Shown here: piece after piece, positions 23,801-32,850 of the stretch
Layout: each line of letters starts with the position of its first letter
Position numbering within the stretch: position 1 is the stretch's first letter
Source: Spisula solida
Taxonomy: Eukaryota; Mollusca; Bivalvia; Venerida; Mactridae
Assembly: GCA_947247005.1 (NCBI GenBank)
Contig: OX365946.1
Span: forward strand, 9,122,453-9,186,452
Direction: 5' to 3'
Length of the DNA: 64,000 bases
Notes under the pieces: model-generated
Told to the model about the DNA's origin: nothing
Database searches by the model: none
What the model saw: the letters and a program-made list of their open reading frames with translations, nothing else
Made by a program: the position numbers and the translations under genes

Positions 23801-26800
23801 GCATCATGTCACAGTTGCATGGTACCCAAGTTTGCCAGTGTCAAAAATAAAAAAGCCTTGTTCCTTGGAAATGCTGAGTTTATTAAAGGTTAAAAATGTT
23901 TGTGTATTTGTAAAAATTAATAAGATAAACACAGATAAGGGAACAGAATTGATGTCTGTTTACCTGATTAAAAATTATATATTGAACAGTATAAATGTCA
24001 AAGAAATCATTCTAGTTCCGTTTTTACGTTAAATTTATTATTAATAGGGAAATGATGGAACTTGGAAAATCTGAGTTTGTAAGGGTAAGAATTCCAGTTT
24101 CCTGAGGGTACACATACCATGCATTATGTACTGTATCTATACATGTATTTAGATTGTATGTTTGATTCATATATCTGTTATTTAGCCGACTTCGACCAAA
24201 GTTACAGAAAGGAAAGAGGTAAAATTCAGTCTGTAAACAGTACTGGAAATTTGTTTATACAATATATAACCAGAAATTCCATACCAAATTGTTTGTGGTT
24301 TATACCTTTGTACCAAAATTTCATTTTATCGAATTATTAAATAACTGGTATAATGGCATAATTAACCATAGGGACAGGTTTATTTTATTTTACCATTTTC
24401 GTTTGGGCGTTTAATTAAGCTCCTTCAGGATAACACCTTTCATTTCAGATTAAGAATTTATAATGACAAGTGCAAAATGGTGGTCTTTGGTGCCTTTTAG
24501 GGCATTAACCTGTAGTCAAAACAATTAATTTCATGTTTCAGGGTTAATGTAATCTTAATTTTTCTCATCATGTTTTTCCTTTGTGGAGACCGAGGGAGAA
24601 ACTGGACCCCTCTGGAATTTTAACAAAAATCTGGTTATCTTATACCGGCACCTGTATATTTACACAAATTTGAGGGGGCTTATAGAGTTTGATTGGAACA
24701 ACCCTCTAAGGAAAATAGCTTGTTGGAAAAACTATAGAGACATGCTTATGTTACTAATATAGGGTAGCTATGCCCTTGTGTATTGTGGTAACCAAGTTAG
24801 ATGTCAGAGAATTTTGGTACAAAAGTATGTTAACATATTGCACGTTCCTTTACCATATATCCAATCACACAGATCTAGGCTCTAATGTTCTAGTGCTTTC
24901 ATATCGCATGCTTTTATTTCAGATTTTGGTATCATGTCACCCAAAACATTGTTTTTTCTTTGAGAGTTCCCATTGTTGTATCCCTTGCCCCAAACATAAA
25001 ATGCTTCATAGCGTGAACATATTAACTTGGTCCTCAACCTTTTTGCATGAATATATTACAAGCTTAATGTGTCAAATATATATATTTCCGTCAGAAAGTC
25101 GTGCCTTTCCGGAGATATAGATTAAAGTGTTTATAGTACACCACTCACGTACTCATAGTACTTGCAGCTTATGTAAACAAATGCTGAAATTGAATTTTAG
25201 ACAAGAATCAACCGTTAAATTATACAAATAGAAGGTTTGAGGACCAGGTTTATTTGTTCACATTATACCTTTTAAAGAACATACTGGTATATGCTTTATA
25301 GGAGTCATTTAAATCGACATTACACTAGTGCAGAGATCACACTGCCTTATTAATTGTTGAAGGTTTTCAAGTTGCATATCATTGAACCATAAACTATTAC
25401 CGGGTAGTCATTGTTATAATTATATAAAAAGTAGTAACATATAGTACCTGCCCTGCATTCAACAAAGAATTACGTCACGCACGTTCGTACCTGTTATGTA
25501 CCAGGTACGAAACGTTTCATACAAGGTATACAAGGTATACAAGGTACGAAACAGGTACGAAACGTGTGTTACGTGATTCTTTGTTGAACGCACGGCTGAT
25601 CGACAACTGGCGTATTGACAATTTACCTATAACAGCATTGGGTCTTGTTGAATTAGTTTTAAATCATAATGTAACACTGAGTGGCATGGTGAAGCTCTTG
25701 ACTACATATTGAAAGTTCCCTGGTTCAAATCTCGGCCCGGGCATTTGGTCATTGCTAAAAAGCTTTTCAGTGCTTCAAACCTGGGATGAACTGGTTGGTA
25801 ACCCAGAGGTTATTCTCCTGTATCTATTTCCTTGTGCACATTAAAGAAAGAAGGGTCTTTTCAGGAAGAGCTAGGGTATCACACCCGGAGTCCTTGTATC
25901 ACACTAAAGTCTCTTCCATTGAAGCCAGAGATCATCGGCCTTTATACAGAAAAAATGGATGCATATTTATGTCGTTTTCATTGTCATTATAGTTAAATAA
26001 TAGGGCTCAGTGCAAAACTATGGTAACTACATCAATTTATAGGCATTTACTATAGTTTTGCACTGAGCCGTTGTAATACTCTCACTATTTATGTAGCTTA
26101 GGCCAGAGTTCTTTTATTTTTTGTTACTCGGACCCTCCTGTCCAATTTTTTGGCATTTTCCAAAAAAAAAATTTTGAAAAACTGGAAAAAAACAAAACTG
26201 CATATAATGTTTTGATGATAAATGGACCAGCCTTGCATTAATTTGTTAATCATAAATTTTATCATATTAGTGATTCACTACAGTGTCCTAGTCTTAAGAT
26301 AAATTGGCTGTTTTCTTGAAAACTAACACTGTTGTTGAGTGTTAATTGCTTTCAATCGGACTGTCATTGACTATTCTACCACCACCAGCTTGTGGAAGCT
26401 ATATTTTAGGAGTTTTTATTTTTTTCCCTCCTGTGGACTTTTTTCTGAAAAATGTCCAAGTAACAAAAAATTAAAAAACTCTGGCCTTATTTGCATGGAC
26501 ACTTAGTTTATGGCTGTTTTCGCATGTTATAAATGTACCGTATATATGTTTTGTATTTTTTCCTTTTACATAATTACACATGTATTAGCTTCATATATTT
26601 TGCATTTGTTCATAATTATTATAATGATTGTATTGTTTTTGTCATCCTCTGGTGTGCCCCTTATAACATTCAAGCAATCACAGTATATAATAGTAATATA
26701 GATGACAGCACTTCAAAATGCTGAATATACAATTTGGTGTTTTTAGATTTTTGCATTATCATTTATAATCATAAGGAAGAGGCACATCTTTCTGCAAAAT

Positions 26801-28314
26801 GCCGAAGCCATCGTCCAATCAGAAAATCATACAAGAGCATGTTTGTGGAAGCAGAACACTGAAGCTACTGTGGCTTCGCCATATTTCAGTTAGAGAAAGG
26901 TGCAAGCTCGGCTTTTTGACACGTTATTTGACCTGTTACATGTGAAAAGGCCGAACCTGCATAAATATTTTAGCAGCAACAAACTGAACTGTAACAAGAA
27001 ATATAGTTCCTTTTCCCAAAAGCTTCGTAAGATATCCTCCTCACATATTATAACCGTCACTGTTTTGTATGATAAAATTTCACAGAGAAATTCAGAAAAA
27101 TGTTGTTCTTGAAAACCTATGTTTTTGTTGCTTCGACATTTTGAACTTGTGCCATCCATGTATAACAATCACAGTATATCAGATTGATCAAAATAGCAAG
27201 CACTTTGATTGATTAAGGCAAACATTTACTTTCCATGTTTTTAAACGAACCATATATAACATACGAAGTGATTGGCCTGGTGGATCTGTTGAAACCGCTT
27301 CCTTAGTAAGCCTACGTCGCATCAACTTTGCTGCAGTCGCACACCTATCTCCCTTTTGGGAAAATGACTGGCGTTTCGTGCGACAGCTATGAGAACATCT
27401 TATGACTGCCTTAGGAAATATTACTGCTCTACGATGAATACAACATCCCAAATGTGTCGATTTTTTCTATGTTTAGCTTTGGATTTACCAATACAACAAT
27501 ATTTCTGCTATATTCATACAATTGCCTTGCAATCTGTCTTGATACCTGAGCTGTCCGCTACTTAACCATTATTTTAAATTTAGTTATATTTTTGGAGGGT
27601 TCAATAATGAATGTGTGGCCAGCTGATGTGACGTATAGACTTCCATTTCATGCCGACTTTTCTGTAATTTTACTGTAACTTTTTATATTGGATGTTAGAG
27701 GTTTAGTTATTGTCATATTATATATGTGGGCGTGGTACCTTGCTTATTTATAAATTAGGTTTTATTGATCGATGTGTTTATGAAATATATTTTATAATGA
27801 ATTTTTTGATAATACAATAGTAGTTTATTTTTATACAGTACAATCATGTATTTATTGGGACTAGATTGACAACATGTTTTCAGTCTGTTAGTTACCTTAA
27901 GTCTGTCCATATGGAGACAAAATTTGACTCACAGGTTCGTTTGTCACTATTTTCCGGACTTCAACAAAACTTCAGATGACTCATAAGAGTTAAGCTGTAT
28001 AGGTTATGCTTATTACTCAGAACAATTAAATGATTTCTGAGTATAAAATTAACTTTAGAAAAAGCTATCAATTAATTCATAATGGACTTTTGTTCATTTG
28101 TTCATTGTTGTTTAGTTGTTCTTTTAATTAACATTCTAAGTACAGTACCTTGATACATGTATAAAAATCACATTTCTGCTTTATTCTTTTCAGACCTTTC
28201 GGAGCAGGTGATCCTCGTAAAAATGTCAAGATAAATAATCCCCCACCAAAGAAAGCCGAGGACACGCCTGCTGCTGCTGGTGGGGAAGACGTACCACCAC
28301 CCGCTGTACCTTGA
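1725..28314 (+). CDS. Coiled-coil E/K/R-rich protein, 12 exons seen, 5' end missing
   Basis: Exons with GT/AG borders and compatible phases: 1725-2894, 6233-6282, 6994-7147, 15356-15456, 16132-16320, 20159-20254, 20913-21051, 22019-22200, 22399-22580, 23015-23117, 23556-23749, 28194-28314 (TGA 28312-28314). Joined they give 893 residues with no stop; the first exon begins in phase 1, so earlier exons lie outside the window. Residues 1-390 are acidic, Ser/Thr-rich and end in Lys/Pro repeats. Residues about 390-490 hold 'ELDALGLNKK' and 'LLPPGSRP'. About 495-555 is Lys/Gly-rich. About 535-830 is a highly charged coiled coil (runs of EEE, RRR, ERER). Next comes an aromatic patch 'LTRAWTFSYFVHWPRETYER', then a Pro/Ala-rich tail. 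No enzyme motif or membrane segment is seen. The layout recalls KIAA2012-like (DUF4670) ciliary proteins, but that is inference from general style. The gene is real on phase logic; its function is unknown. Confidence 0.85.
4231..5246. mobile_element. About 1.0 kb terminal-inverted-repeat element
   Basis: The left end reads 'atatatgtggggtgatcaaa' and its reverse complement closes the right end near 5246. The match of about 30 bp continues into 'aagaa.tgagaca'. TA-rich flanks fit a TA target duplication, and 'GGGGTGATCAAAAAG' is typical of mariner-type ends. No transposase frame is seen, so it is a non-autonomous copy. It sits inside the 2895-6232 intron, of which the remainder shows nothing recognisable. 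Confidence 0.75.
6284..6670. repeat. Dispersed repeat fragment (gtctgtctg..gggacttctgtattg type)
   Basis: It contains 'aaatctggatctttgcataa', a central 'gggttatga' block and a closing 'gggacttctgtattgttttc'. These recur in the same order at 30943-31205, where the copy is better preserved. It occupies most of the short intron after the 50-nt exon at 6233-6282. Confidence 0.55.
7166..7421. mobile_element. Short inverted-repeat element, gtgtcaa family, copy 1
   Basis: It begins 'tatcagtggtgtcatcag' and ends 'tgacacacctgttata', a degraded inverted pair. The interior matches the 28822-29080 copy in the opposite orientation (shared blocks around 'ggccaaacaagaggccttc', 'taaattgaccatgactt', 'cttttattttgg'). 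It is non-coding and lies just downstream of the exon ending at 7147. Confidence 0.65.
7422..10949. other. Intron sequence, mostly unannotatable
   Basis: This is part of the 8.2-kb intron 7148-15355. Apart from the palindrome at 9419-9553 and a weak inverted pair around 8435-8585 ('gtgcggatccagag' against 'tctgggtgcgcac', probably a decayed element), I see nothing coding or structured. Short open frames such as 9102-9419 have AT-driven composition and no similarity. Confidence 0.5.
9419..9553. repeat. Short palindromic element
   Basis: Left arm 'agaaacagaaaaaatg..' through 'cataggtcaccgtgcttg' pairs with right arm 'caacacgtttggtgacctat' through 'tttctgtttt', around a centre near 9485. The arms are about 50 nt and imperfect. 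This is the usual form of a small fold-back MITE. Confidence 0.6.
12116..12725. mobile_element. 610-bp TIR element, TGAGCC family, copy 1
   Basis: Inverted ends of about 30 bp start 'TGAGCCAGTCTCC' and continue 'aggaaaacctgcta'; both sides are flanked by TA within 'atatat'. The interior holds 'gaatgacatttgcgacgtca', which matches (inverted) the 32280-32850 copy. There is no open frame. It is nested in the TTAA-flanked element. Confidence 0.8.
13349..13959. mobile_element. 611-bp TIR element with internal A23 tract
   Basis: The left end 'atatcctttccgctacca' is exactly inverted at the right end (13942-13959). The interior carries a run of about 23 A at 13717-13739 and a 125-codon open frame (13414-13791) crossing that run. 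The frame has no recognisable domain and is probably chance. It is nested inside the TTAA-flanked element. Flanking TA would fit a TA duplication. Confidence 0.7.
15482..15740 (+). repeat. Dispersed repeat, AGGTCA-rich family, copy 1
   Basis: The text runs from 'tttgatgagggggtatattg' to 'acaaacatctcttgtt'. The same ordered blocks ('ggtttccgttcaataactca', 'agtagatgacccctattg', 'gaggtcagta', 'gtcactgtgacc', 'ggctgccatgggg') occur at 62240-62676 (plus) and, inverted, at 49478-49735. No coding capacity is seen. Confidence 0.75.
16007..16084 (+). repeat. 26-bp unit, three tandem copies, carrying acceptor-like sequence
   Basis: Three near-identical copies of a 26-bp unit run 'ttattttcaggattgggc' plus 'attatgcc'. 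Each contains 'ttattttcag', a plausible 3' splice site. The true acceptor of the next exon ('catattttcag' before 16132) lies 47 nt further on. A single diverged copy of the surrounding text occurs at about 36980-37030, so this is a local triplication inside an older dispersed repeat. Confidence 0.8.
16598..16935 (+). mobile_element. tRNA-headed SINE
   Basis: It has an A-box-like 'tggccgagtgg' and a B-box-like 'ggttcaaatc' about 45 nt apart, followed by a non-tRNA body ('ccttgtatcacac', 'cccttgaaatcggaggtcat'). The body text recurs in the 25678-25965 copy ('ccttgtatcacact', 'ttccattgaagccagagatc'). The ends do not form a tRNA acceptor stem, so this is a retroposon and not a tRNA gene. Confidence 0.7.
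16955..17557. repeat. Dispersed repeat with repeated AGGTCA subunits
   Basis: It runs from 'cctgccacaaagtggcaagg' to 'caggatctatgatcctcttg'. Three to four internal subunits each hold 'aggtcaagtt.gaagtt', 'atgtggggtcaaaaactagg' and 'tcaaaaggtcaaataata'. The spaced half-sites AGGTCAAAAGGTCA appear at about 17156 and 17236. It is non-coding. Confidence 0.7.
17688..17705 (+). other. Candidate 18-nt microexon of the coiled-coil gene
   Basis: The sequence 'gttgttgtttgcaag|ATTATGGAAGAATTGCAG|gtaggt' offers a U-rich acceptor and a strong donor around 18 nt. Read in phase 0, as required between the exons ending at 16320 and starting at 20159, it adds IMEELQ. This sits naturally between 'HEQQ' and 'LREQEAADLQ' in the coiled coil. 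The gene reads through without it, so it could be a cassette microexon or coincidence. Confidence 0.4.
17897..18140. mobile_element. 244-bp inverted-repeat element
   Basis: The left arm 'accagggtactgttttatca' plus 'aagcact' is exactly inverted at the right end ('agtgctttgataaaacag' plus 'taccctggt'), a 27-bp TIR. A 139-codon minus-strand open frame (17867-18286) spans it but is explained by the repeat and has no similarity. Confidence 0.75.
18141..20158. other. Intron sequence with one dispersed-repeat fragment
   Basis: The remainder of the intron before the exon at 20159 is AT-rich. Around 19790-20000 a fragment of a dispersed family is recognisable ('catgtcccactcatagac', 'gtctgtctgtcacttaattt', 'aggctatggccccttgttgg'). 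I see nothing coding or regulatory in the rest. Confidence 0.5.
20300..20632 (+). repeat. Dispersed repeat, ggcata family, copy 1
   Basis: It begins 'atatgcctcgtcatctgctg' and ends 'ggggcataagtgtttattga'. Shared blocks ('tatagtgattg', 'aatgttaaccaaaactttc', 'caagccatgtaacactatcc', 'acagaattatggcccctga') recur at 33975-34258 (plus), 36632-36912 (minus) and 52520-52805 (minus). It is non-coding. Confidence 0.75.
21042..22010 (+). repeat. 21-bp minisatellite starting at a splice donor, filling the intron
   Basis: The consensus unit is 'gctgatctaggtaaacactt' plus one t. The first unit is formed by the last 10 nt of the exon (ending 21051) and the first 11 nt of the intron. About 25 recognisable units run to about 21600, then increasingly decayed units ('tttgctgatttaaataaac', 'aactttgctgattt') continue almost to the acceptor at 22018. 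Most intact units repeat 'ctag|gtaaac', so the array is a series of donor copies. The first downstream copy keeps the reading frame for 7 codons; a stop arises at about 21098. Confidence 0.9.
22796..22860 (+). mobile_element. tRNA-headed SINE fragment
   Basis: 'ggtggtgtggtggtctagct' followed by 'cccttgtttgaatctcggcc' resembles the A-box/B-box head of the 16598 SINE, but it is short and diverged. It lies in the 434-nt intron 22581-23014. Confidence 0.45.
23199..23376. mobile_element. MITE, TACAGTACAACCTC family, copy 1
   Basis: The left end 'actgtacaacctctgtagag' is inverted at the right end ('cgctctggtgaggttgtact' plus 'gta'). Internal echoes of 'gctctacagaggtt' occur. Copies at 29104-29284 and 38766-38941 have the same length and layout. 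The ends resemble pogo/Tigger-type termini (CAGTnnAACC). Confidence 0.75.
24048..24218 (+). other. Two candidate small alternative exons
   Basis: 24048-24084 ('aatag|GGAAATGATG...AAGG|gtaaga', 37 nt) and 24186-24218 ('ttatttag|CCGACTTC...GAG|gtaaaa', 33 nt) have plausible splice borders. Following the exon ending at 23749 (phase 2), the 33-nt piece could be included in frame before the exon at 28194. The 37-nt piece would shift the terminal exon to a short tail. Composition is Lys/Glu/Arg-like, as in the gene. Only transcript data can decide. Confidence 0.25.
25452..25598. repeat. Palindromic element, CCCTGCATTCAACAAAG family
   Basis: The left arm 'ccctgcattcaacaaagaat' plus 'tacgtcacgcacgttcg' is imperfectly inverted in 'aaacgtgtgttacgtgattc' plus 'tttgttgaacgcacgg'. 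The centre is made of 'caggtacgaaac' and 'caaggtata' repeats. Related ends occur at 40458-41210 and 47223-47572. Confidence 0.75.
25678..25965 (+). mobile_element. tRNA-headed SINE, second full-length-like copy
   Basis: 'gtggcatggtgaagctcttg' and the B-box-like 'tggttcaaatctcggcccgg' head a body with 'ccttgtatcacactaaagtc' and 'cattgaagccagagatcatc'. The body matches that of the 16598-16935 copy. It lies in the last intron of the coiled-coil gene. Confidence 0.65.
26004..26069. repeat. 66-nt hairpin, 23-bp near-perfect stem
   Basis: Arm 'ggctcagtgcaaaactatgg' plus 'taa' pairs with 'ttactatagttttgcactga' plus 'gcc' around a loop of about 20 nt. One position is mismatched. The dimensions fit a microRNA precursor or a very small MITE; sequence alone does not separate these. 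Confidence 0.7.
26101..26486. mobile_element. 386-bp Harbinger-like MITE
   Basis: The ends 'GGCCAGAGTT' and 'AACTCTGGCC' are inverted, followed inward by 'tttttgttact' / 'agtaacaaaaa'. TTA flanks both sides (26098-26100 and 26487-26489). A 3-bp TTA-type duplication and a GG start are the marks of PIF/Harbinger MITEs. The interior is non-coding. Confidence 0.8.
26487..28193. other. Intron remainder before the terminal exon
   Basis: AT-rich sequence. Open frames at 26890-27168 and 27188-27451 on the minus strand carry no recognisable motif. I see no splice-bounded coding segment that fits the phase of the gene. Confidence 0.5.
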
Positions 28315-28641
28315 CGTTCTAGTACTGATAAAGGAATATTCTAATACCATCAACATTTATAGATTATTATAACCGAGACAGTCTGCGAGTCTTTCCTCCT
28401 GAGCAACCTCCTGATCGAGTAAATCTGCAGGACACAGCATTCAGATTCGGGGATTGAAAATTGTAGTGATGGCAAAATCTGTGTGTATTAATTTGTTAGT
28501 GAATTTCCCTTTATAAAAAAGATATGTCAATTAATAGAATAACAAAAATTATTTTATTACGAAACTTTGTAGCCCAGAAATTTTCTTTCAAATTTGTATA
28601 AATTTTTAAATTGTTGAATGTGAAAGACAATGTTTGATACC

Positions 28642-28647
28642 AATAAA
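28642..28647 (+). terminator. Polyadenylation signal AATAAA of the coiled-coil gene
   Basis: This AATAAA in 'gataccaataaaacagcg' lies about 330 nt after the stop codon at 28312-28314. It is a sensible position for the 3' end of the gene. The cleavage site is not determined. Confidence 0.5.
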
Positions 28648-28821
28648 ACAGCGACACATACAAATATACCAGATGATGCCATCTATCTGTGATTTACTAT
28701 TGTAGATGCTGTTCAGTAATGGCTGACTCAGTGGTCGGGTAAAATTACTGGGTAGTCATTGTTACGGTAAATCCCCAAAATAGGAGGTGCCTTAGTTTAT
28801 ATTTTTGTGAAGTAGATATGT

Positions 28822-29080
28822 ATCAGGGGTGTCAATTTTCCTGATTAATCCAGATTTATGATTCCTGATAGAGCAATGGCTTCTGACCAAAATAAAAGTT
28901 ATTAAATGAAAATATCTCAATAAATAGTTATGGTCAATTTAATCTGCTCTGAATGATTTTCTTTAGTTTGAACTGAGTTATATATCGAAACATTGCCATC
29001 GAAGGCCTCTTCCTTGCCAAAAATGGTCGACCGCATATGAATTACCTGATTTTTAATTTGGCCTTGTTGACACCCCTGAT
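28822..29080. mobile_element. Short inverted-repeat element, gtgtcaa family, copy 2
   Basis: The ends 'ATCAGGGGTGTCAA' and 'TTGACACCCCTGAT' are exact inverses. The interior matches the 7166-7421 copy in the opposite orientation. About 260 bp, non-coding. It lies 500 nt after the stop of the coiled-coil gene. Confidence 0.85.
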
Positions 29081-29103
29081 GTATAGATATATGTGTATAT
29101 ATA

Positions 29104-29284
29104 TACTGTTCAACCTCTCCAGAGCAGCCCCCCCCTTGAGCATCAACCTCTCTTTAGCAACATTATCATTTTGATCCAGAAGTAACCATATACTAAATCA
29201 ATTTCACCTCTTTATAGCAACAACCTCTGTACAACATTCAAACGTTGTTTCCCAACAGGAGTCGCTCTAGAGAAGTTATACTGT
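29104..29284. mobile_element. MITE, TACAGTACAACCTC family, copy 2
   Basis: It starts 'tactgttcaacctctccaga' and ends 'tctagagaagttatactgta'. Internal 'caacctctctttagcaac' and 'caacaacctctgtacaac' echoes match the layout of the 23199 and 38766 copies. Confidence 0.75.
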
Positions 29285-29336
29285 ACAGTCAAATGTGTTA
29301 TTTATTATACAAACATGTGTTAGTGATCACCTGAAT

Positions 29337-30802
29337 CACGCACGTTAATTAAATGTATATGACACTCTATATTAACGTAAATATGGTGTCGCTTACACAT
29401 ATCGATCGGCCGATTAACAATGTAACCGCGGTAAGCGTAAAACGCACTAGTCAAATTCTAGCCTACTTTATATAAGTCCTCATAATTTTACTATCTATCA
29501 TCCGATTTTAAATATTTAAAGCTTGTAATGAAGCAGATATATATGTCTGTCTTTTAATACAACATTCATCACGATATCCTAATTATTAAATCCACGCCCG
29601 CGGCTGACGAGTAAGAATCCGTTCCTCGTAAAAGTAAGTTTAAAATATCCCGTTTTTTACCAAATAAAAATTCAATCAACGGTCGAAAATCATCAAATAT
29701 TAATTTAATTTTCGATCGATTTTTTTCATTAAAGCTTGTTTTAAAAGCTCATACTTTAAGCTTTTATAAAATGTAAAACTTATTTCTAAAGCATTTGCGA
29801 GTTGTCGACCGCCAACGATTTGATTAAACTTCGTGCATTTGTGTACTAATTATTGCAAATAAATTTTCAAAATGGCGGAATCACGTCGAAAAGCGTGTGA
29901 AACGGGCACCTGCACACCTTCCATGCTCTAATTGAAAACATATTTTTGATTGAAACTTGTTTAAATTGTGAGATTAAATACTTTTTGAGGTATTGGTTGT
30001 ACTTTTTTCTGGTTTCAATTGGTTTTGTCTTTACAAAATGAAGTCAAAAATAGTGATTTTTGTCATGATGCGGGACTATTTTTTTCGGTAGCTGTATTGA
30101 ACTTGCGGACTTATTGCCGAATGTTAATTATAAAATCATTAAAAATGGCGATTATTTACAATATAACCTGCTATTAAATGCATATTGTGAGGTATTGGTT
30201 GCATTAATTAACGAACCATGATGCTAGCTTTTGAAAAAATCGCCACAAAAGATGATCAATGGTCGGCGTAGTTTACATCACACATTATTATGAATACGTC
30301 CATTCTGTTTTATTTCGTTGGCGGTCGACAACTCGCAAATGCTTTAAAAACAGGTTTTACATTTTATAAAACCTTACAGTATAAGCTTTTAAAACAAGCT
30401 TTAATGAAAAAAATTGATCGAAAATAAAATTAATATTTGATGATTTTCGACCGTTGATTGCATTTTTATTTGGTAAAAAACGGGACATTTTAAACTTACT
30501 TTTACGCGGGACGGATTCTTACTCGTCGCCGTGGATTTAATAATTAGGGTATCGTTATGAATGTTGTATAATTAGACAGACATATATCTCTGCTTCATTA
30601 CAAGCTTTAAATATTTAAAATCGGATAATAGATAGTAAAATTATGAGGTCTTATATAAAGTAGGGTAGAATTTGACTAGTGCGTTTTACGCTTACCGCGG
30701 TAACATTGTATATCGGCCGATCGATATGTGTAAGCGGCAGCATATTTACACCTTTTACATATGTTAATATAGAGTGTCATATACATTTAATTAACGTGCG
30801 TG
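29337..30802. mobile_element. 1.47-kb element with about 480-bp inverted arms
   Basis: The left arm (29337-29817) and right arm (30316-30802) are inverted copies along essentially their whole length, from terminal 'CACGCACGTTAATTAA' to 'gtcgaccgccaacg'. They surround a centre of about 500 bp with 'aaaatggcgg' motifs. CCTGAAT flanks both ends (29330-29336, 30803-30809), a 7-bp target duplication. No transposase frame is present. The superfamily is not clear: hAT and P elements usually make 8 bp and Mutator 9 bp. Confidence 0.9.
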
Positions 30803-30942
30803 CCTGAATTTAGAAGCCAATATTAATATTAGCCATTTTTTTCTTTTAACAGCCATTTGTTTTAAGTAAACCCTCATCAAAACTTTGATGTGTCTTTTAA
30901 AACTGATTCAACTGTACAGGTTTTGTATTCTTATATTGTTAG

Positions 30943-31205
30943 TCCCCTACCAGTTTTTGACCGGAGGGGACTATAGGTTGGCCCTCCATCCGTCAGTCAG
31001 TCCGTCCGTCAAAAATCTGGATCCTGACGTAACTCAAACAGTTTCCAAGCTAGGTTTATGAAACTTAGTATGTAAATAGGGGGCAATAAAGGGATAATGC
31101 ACATTCAAAAATATTTTGATTCCGACAAAAATTGCAGTTGCCATGACAACAGAAAAATTGAAAATGGCTTAAAACCGGTAGGGGACTTCTGTATTGCTTG
31201 CAATT
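30943..31205 (+). repeat. Dispersed repeat, cccctaccag family
   Basis: It begins 'cccctaccagtttttgaccg' and ends 'ggtaggggacttctgtattg', with 'cgtcagtcagtccgtccg' and 'aaatctggatcctgacgtaa' inside. 6284-6670 is a diverged copy. Non-coding. Confidence 0.7.
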
Positions 31206-32279
31206 CTTAATGACTCGTTTACTATTGTTATGCAAGCTTAACTTACAAGTTATACATGCAGTACCCAGCCCCAATCTCTTGAAGCATCACAAAATAAAAT
31301 CTTAAGCTCAAATTGAGATTTTGCTCAAATCAGAGTCTCGAGGAAAATCTCATGGTTGGGCTAGTCTATTAAAATAATTATTGGTTTTATAAACTCAGGA
31401 CAAAGGTTTTTCGTGATACCGATTTTGTGCCTTTATTAACATTGAAATATTCTTATTTCAAAACAATATATGACTTAAAAATATTTGGATTGAGGATAAG
31501 CTCAGATTGAGATGTTTTAAGACATTGGACCCAGATCTGTTTCAGTGAAGTGTATCTATAACAGATTAAAGGAACACTGCCAGAATGTTTCCTTTCCGTT
31601 GATACCTTTACTATTGGTTTAAATGATGTGGATCTTTCACTATTATAATAGTATCATCCGTTTCTATTTACCTGCCTTGGAACTCATTAATCTTTATATG
31701 TGTTTTCGGTATGTATACCAAAAGAATATTTAATATTGTTTAGCACTGAATACTCATGAGTTCCAGGTCAATAATCTCGCACAATAGTTAGAAAGTCAAT
31801 TTTCATTTGAACTTGGTAATTTTTTGGCTTACAAATATAGTTCATGTGTGTGCCCTTGTGTTAGTAATAGAAGAGCGACTGTGTCACAGTATTATAGTTA
31901 TTACGTCATGAAATATTGGTCACAAATATTTGTATAATAGTAAACTGTCAAGCATTGTTTTATATTTACACATTTTACAGCCATTTGTACTCTGTCCATT
32001 TATTTTTATATTTTAGAATATTTAAATGCTCCCAGAGGGAGGTCACTGTGTATTATAGTTTGTTTGTCTGTCCATCCGTCTGTACGTCAGTAGGTTTGCC
32101 TGTACAACTTTCATTTTGAAACATTTCCGGTCTCAGTATATATTAAACATATGTAAGTGTGATGAGTCTGCAAGTCTGTATCAAAGCTGTTCCACATCAA
32201 ACAAGAGTATTTAATTCCAATGTCACTTTAAAAGAGAGCATTGTGACTTCTCTTTATTTATAGAATGTACTATTATACA

Positions 32280-32850
32280 TGAGCCGTTCTCCTGGAAAAC
32301 CCAGCTTCGTGACGAAATTATGAACATCATAATAATCTATAGTTAGAAAAACAAGACTCTGATGAACAGTTTTCTGAAAGTTTCTGCAAAAAATAACGTG
32401 CAATTACAAAGTTACAGATCTCTAAAACCTGAACCACTACTGACTTCTTTTTGAGTGACGTTGCAAACGTCATCCAAATGTTATTAGACGTAATGTTAAC
32501 AATCATTTTACAAATCCAGTATTTGATAAATGCTTTATGTCAACTTAAATAAAACATATCAAAATAGTAAATGTTTGCTTTTGGAGCAATGTAGCTACTG
32601 ATTTTAAACACTAATATCGTTTTCCCAATATGTGTACTTTCAGAAATTGGTCACACTAGCAATGACAGAAGATATTTGAACATATTAATGCATGAGAAAA
32701 AATAAATGTAAGGCAAAGTACTACAGTAACAAAGTTCTTCTAATTAGATGAATGAAAATGACTTGTTCCTCATGTATGAGACTTTTGTAAACTTTATAAT
32801 GTAATGACTATATAATGTCACTTAGCCCGTTTTTCCAGGAGAACGGCTCA
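32280..32850. mobile_element. 571-bp TIR element, TGAGCC family, copy 2
   Basis: The ends 'TGAGCCGTTCTCCTGGAAAA' and its inverse ('ttttccaggagaacggctca') enclose text that matches the 12116-12725 copy in the opposite orientation (for example 'gacgttgcaaacgtcatcca' here, inverted there). There is no open frame. Confidence 0.8.
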
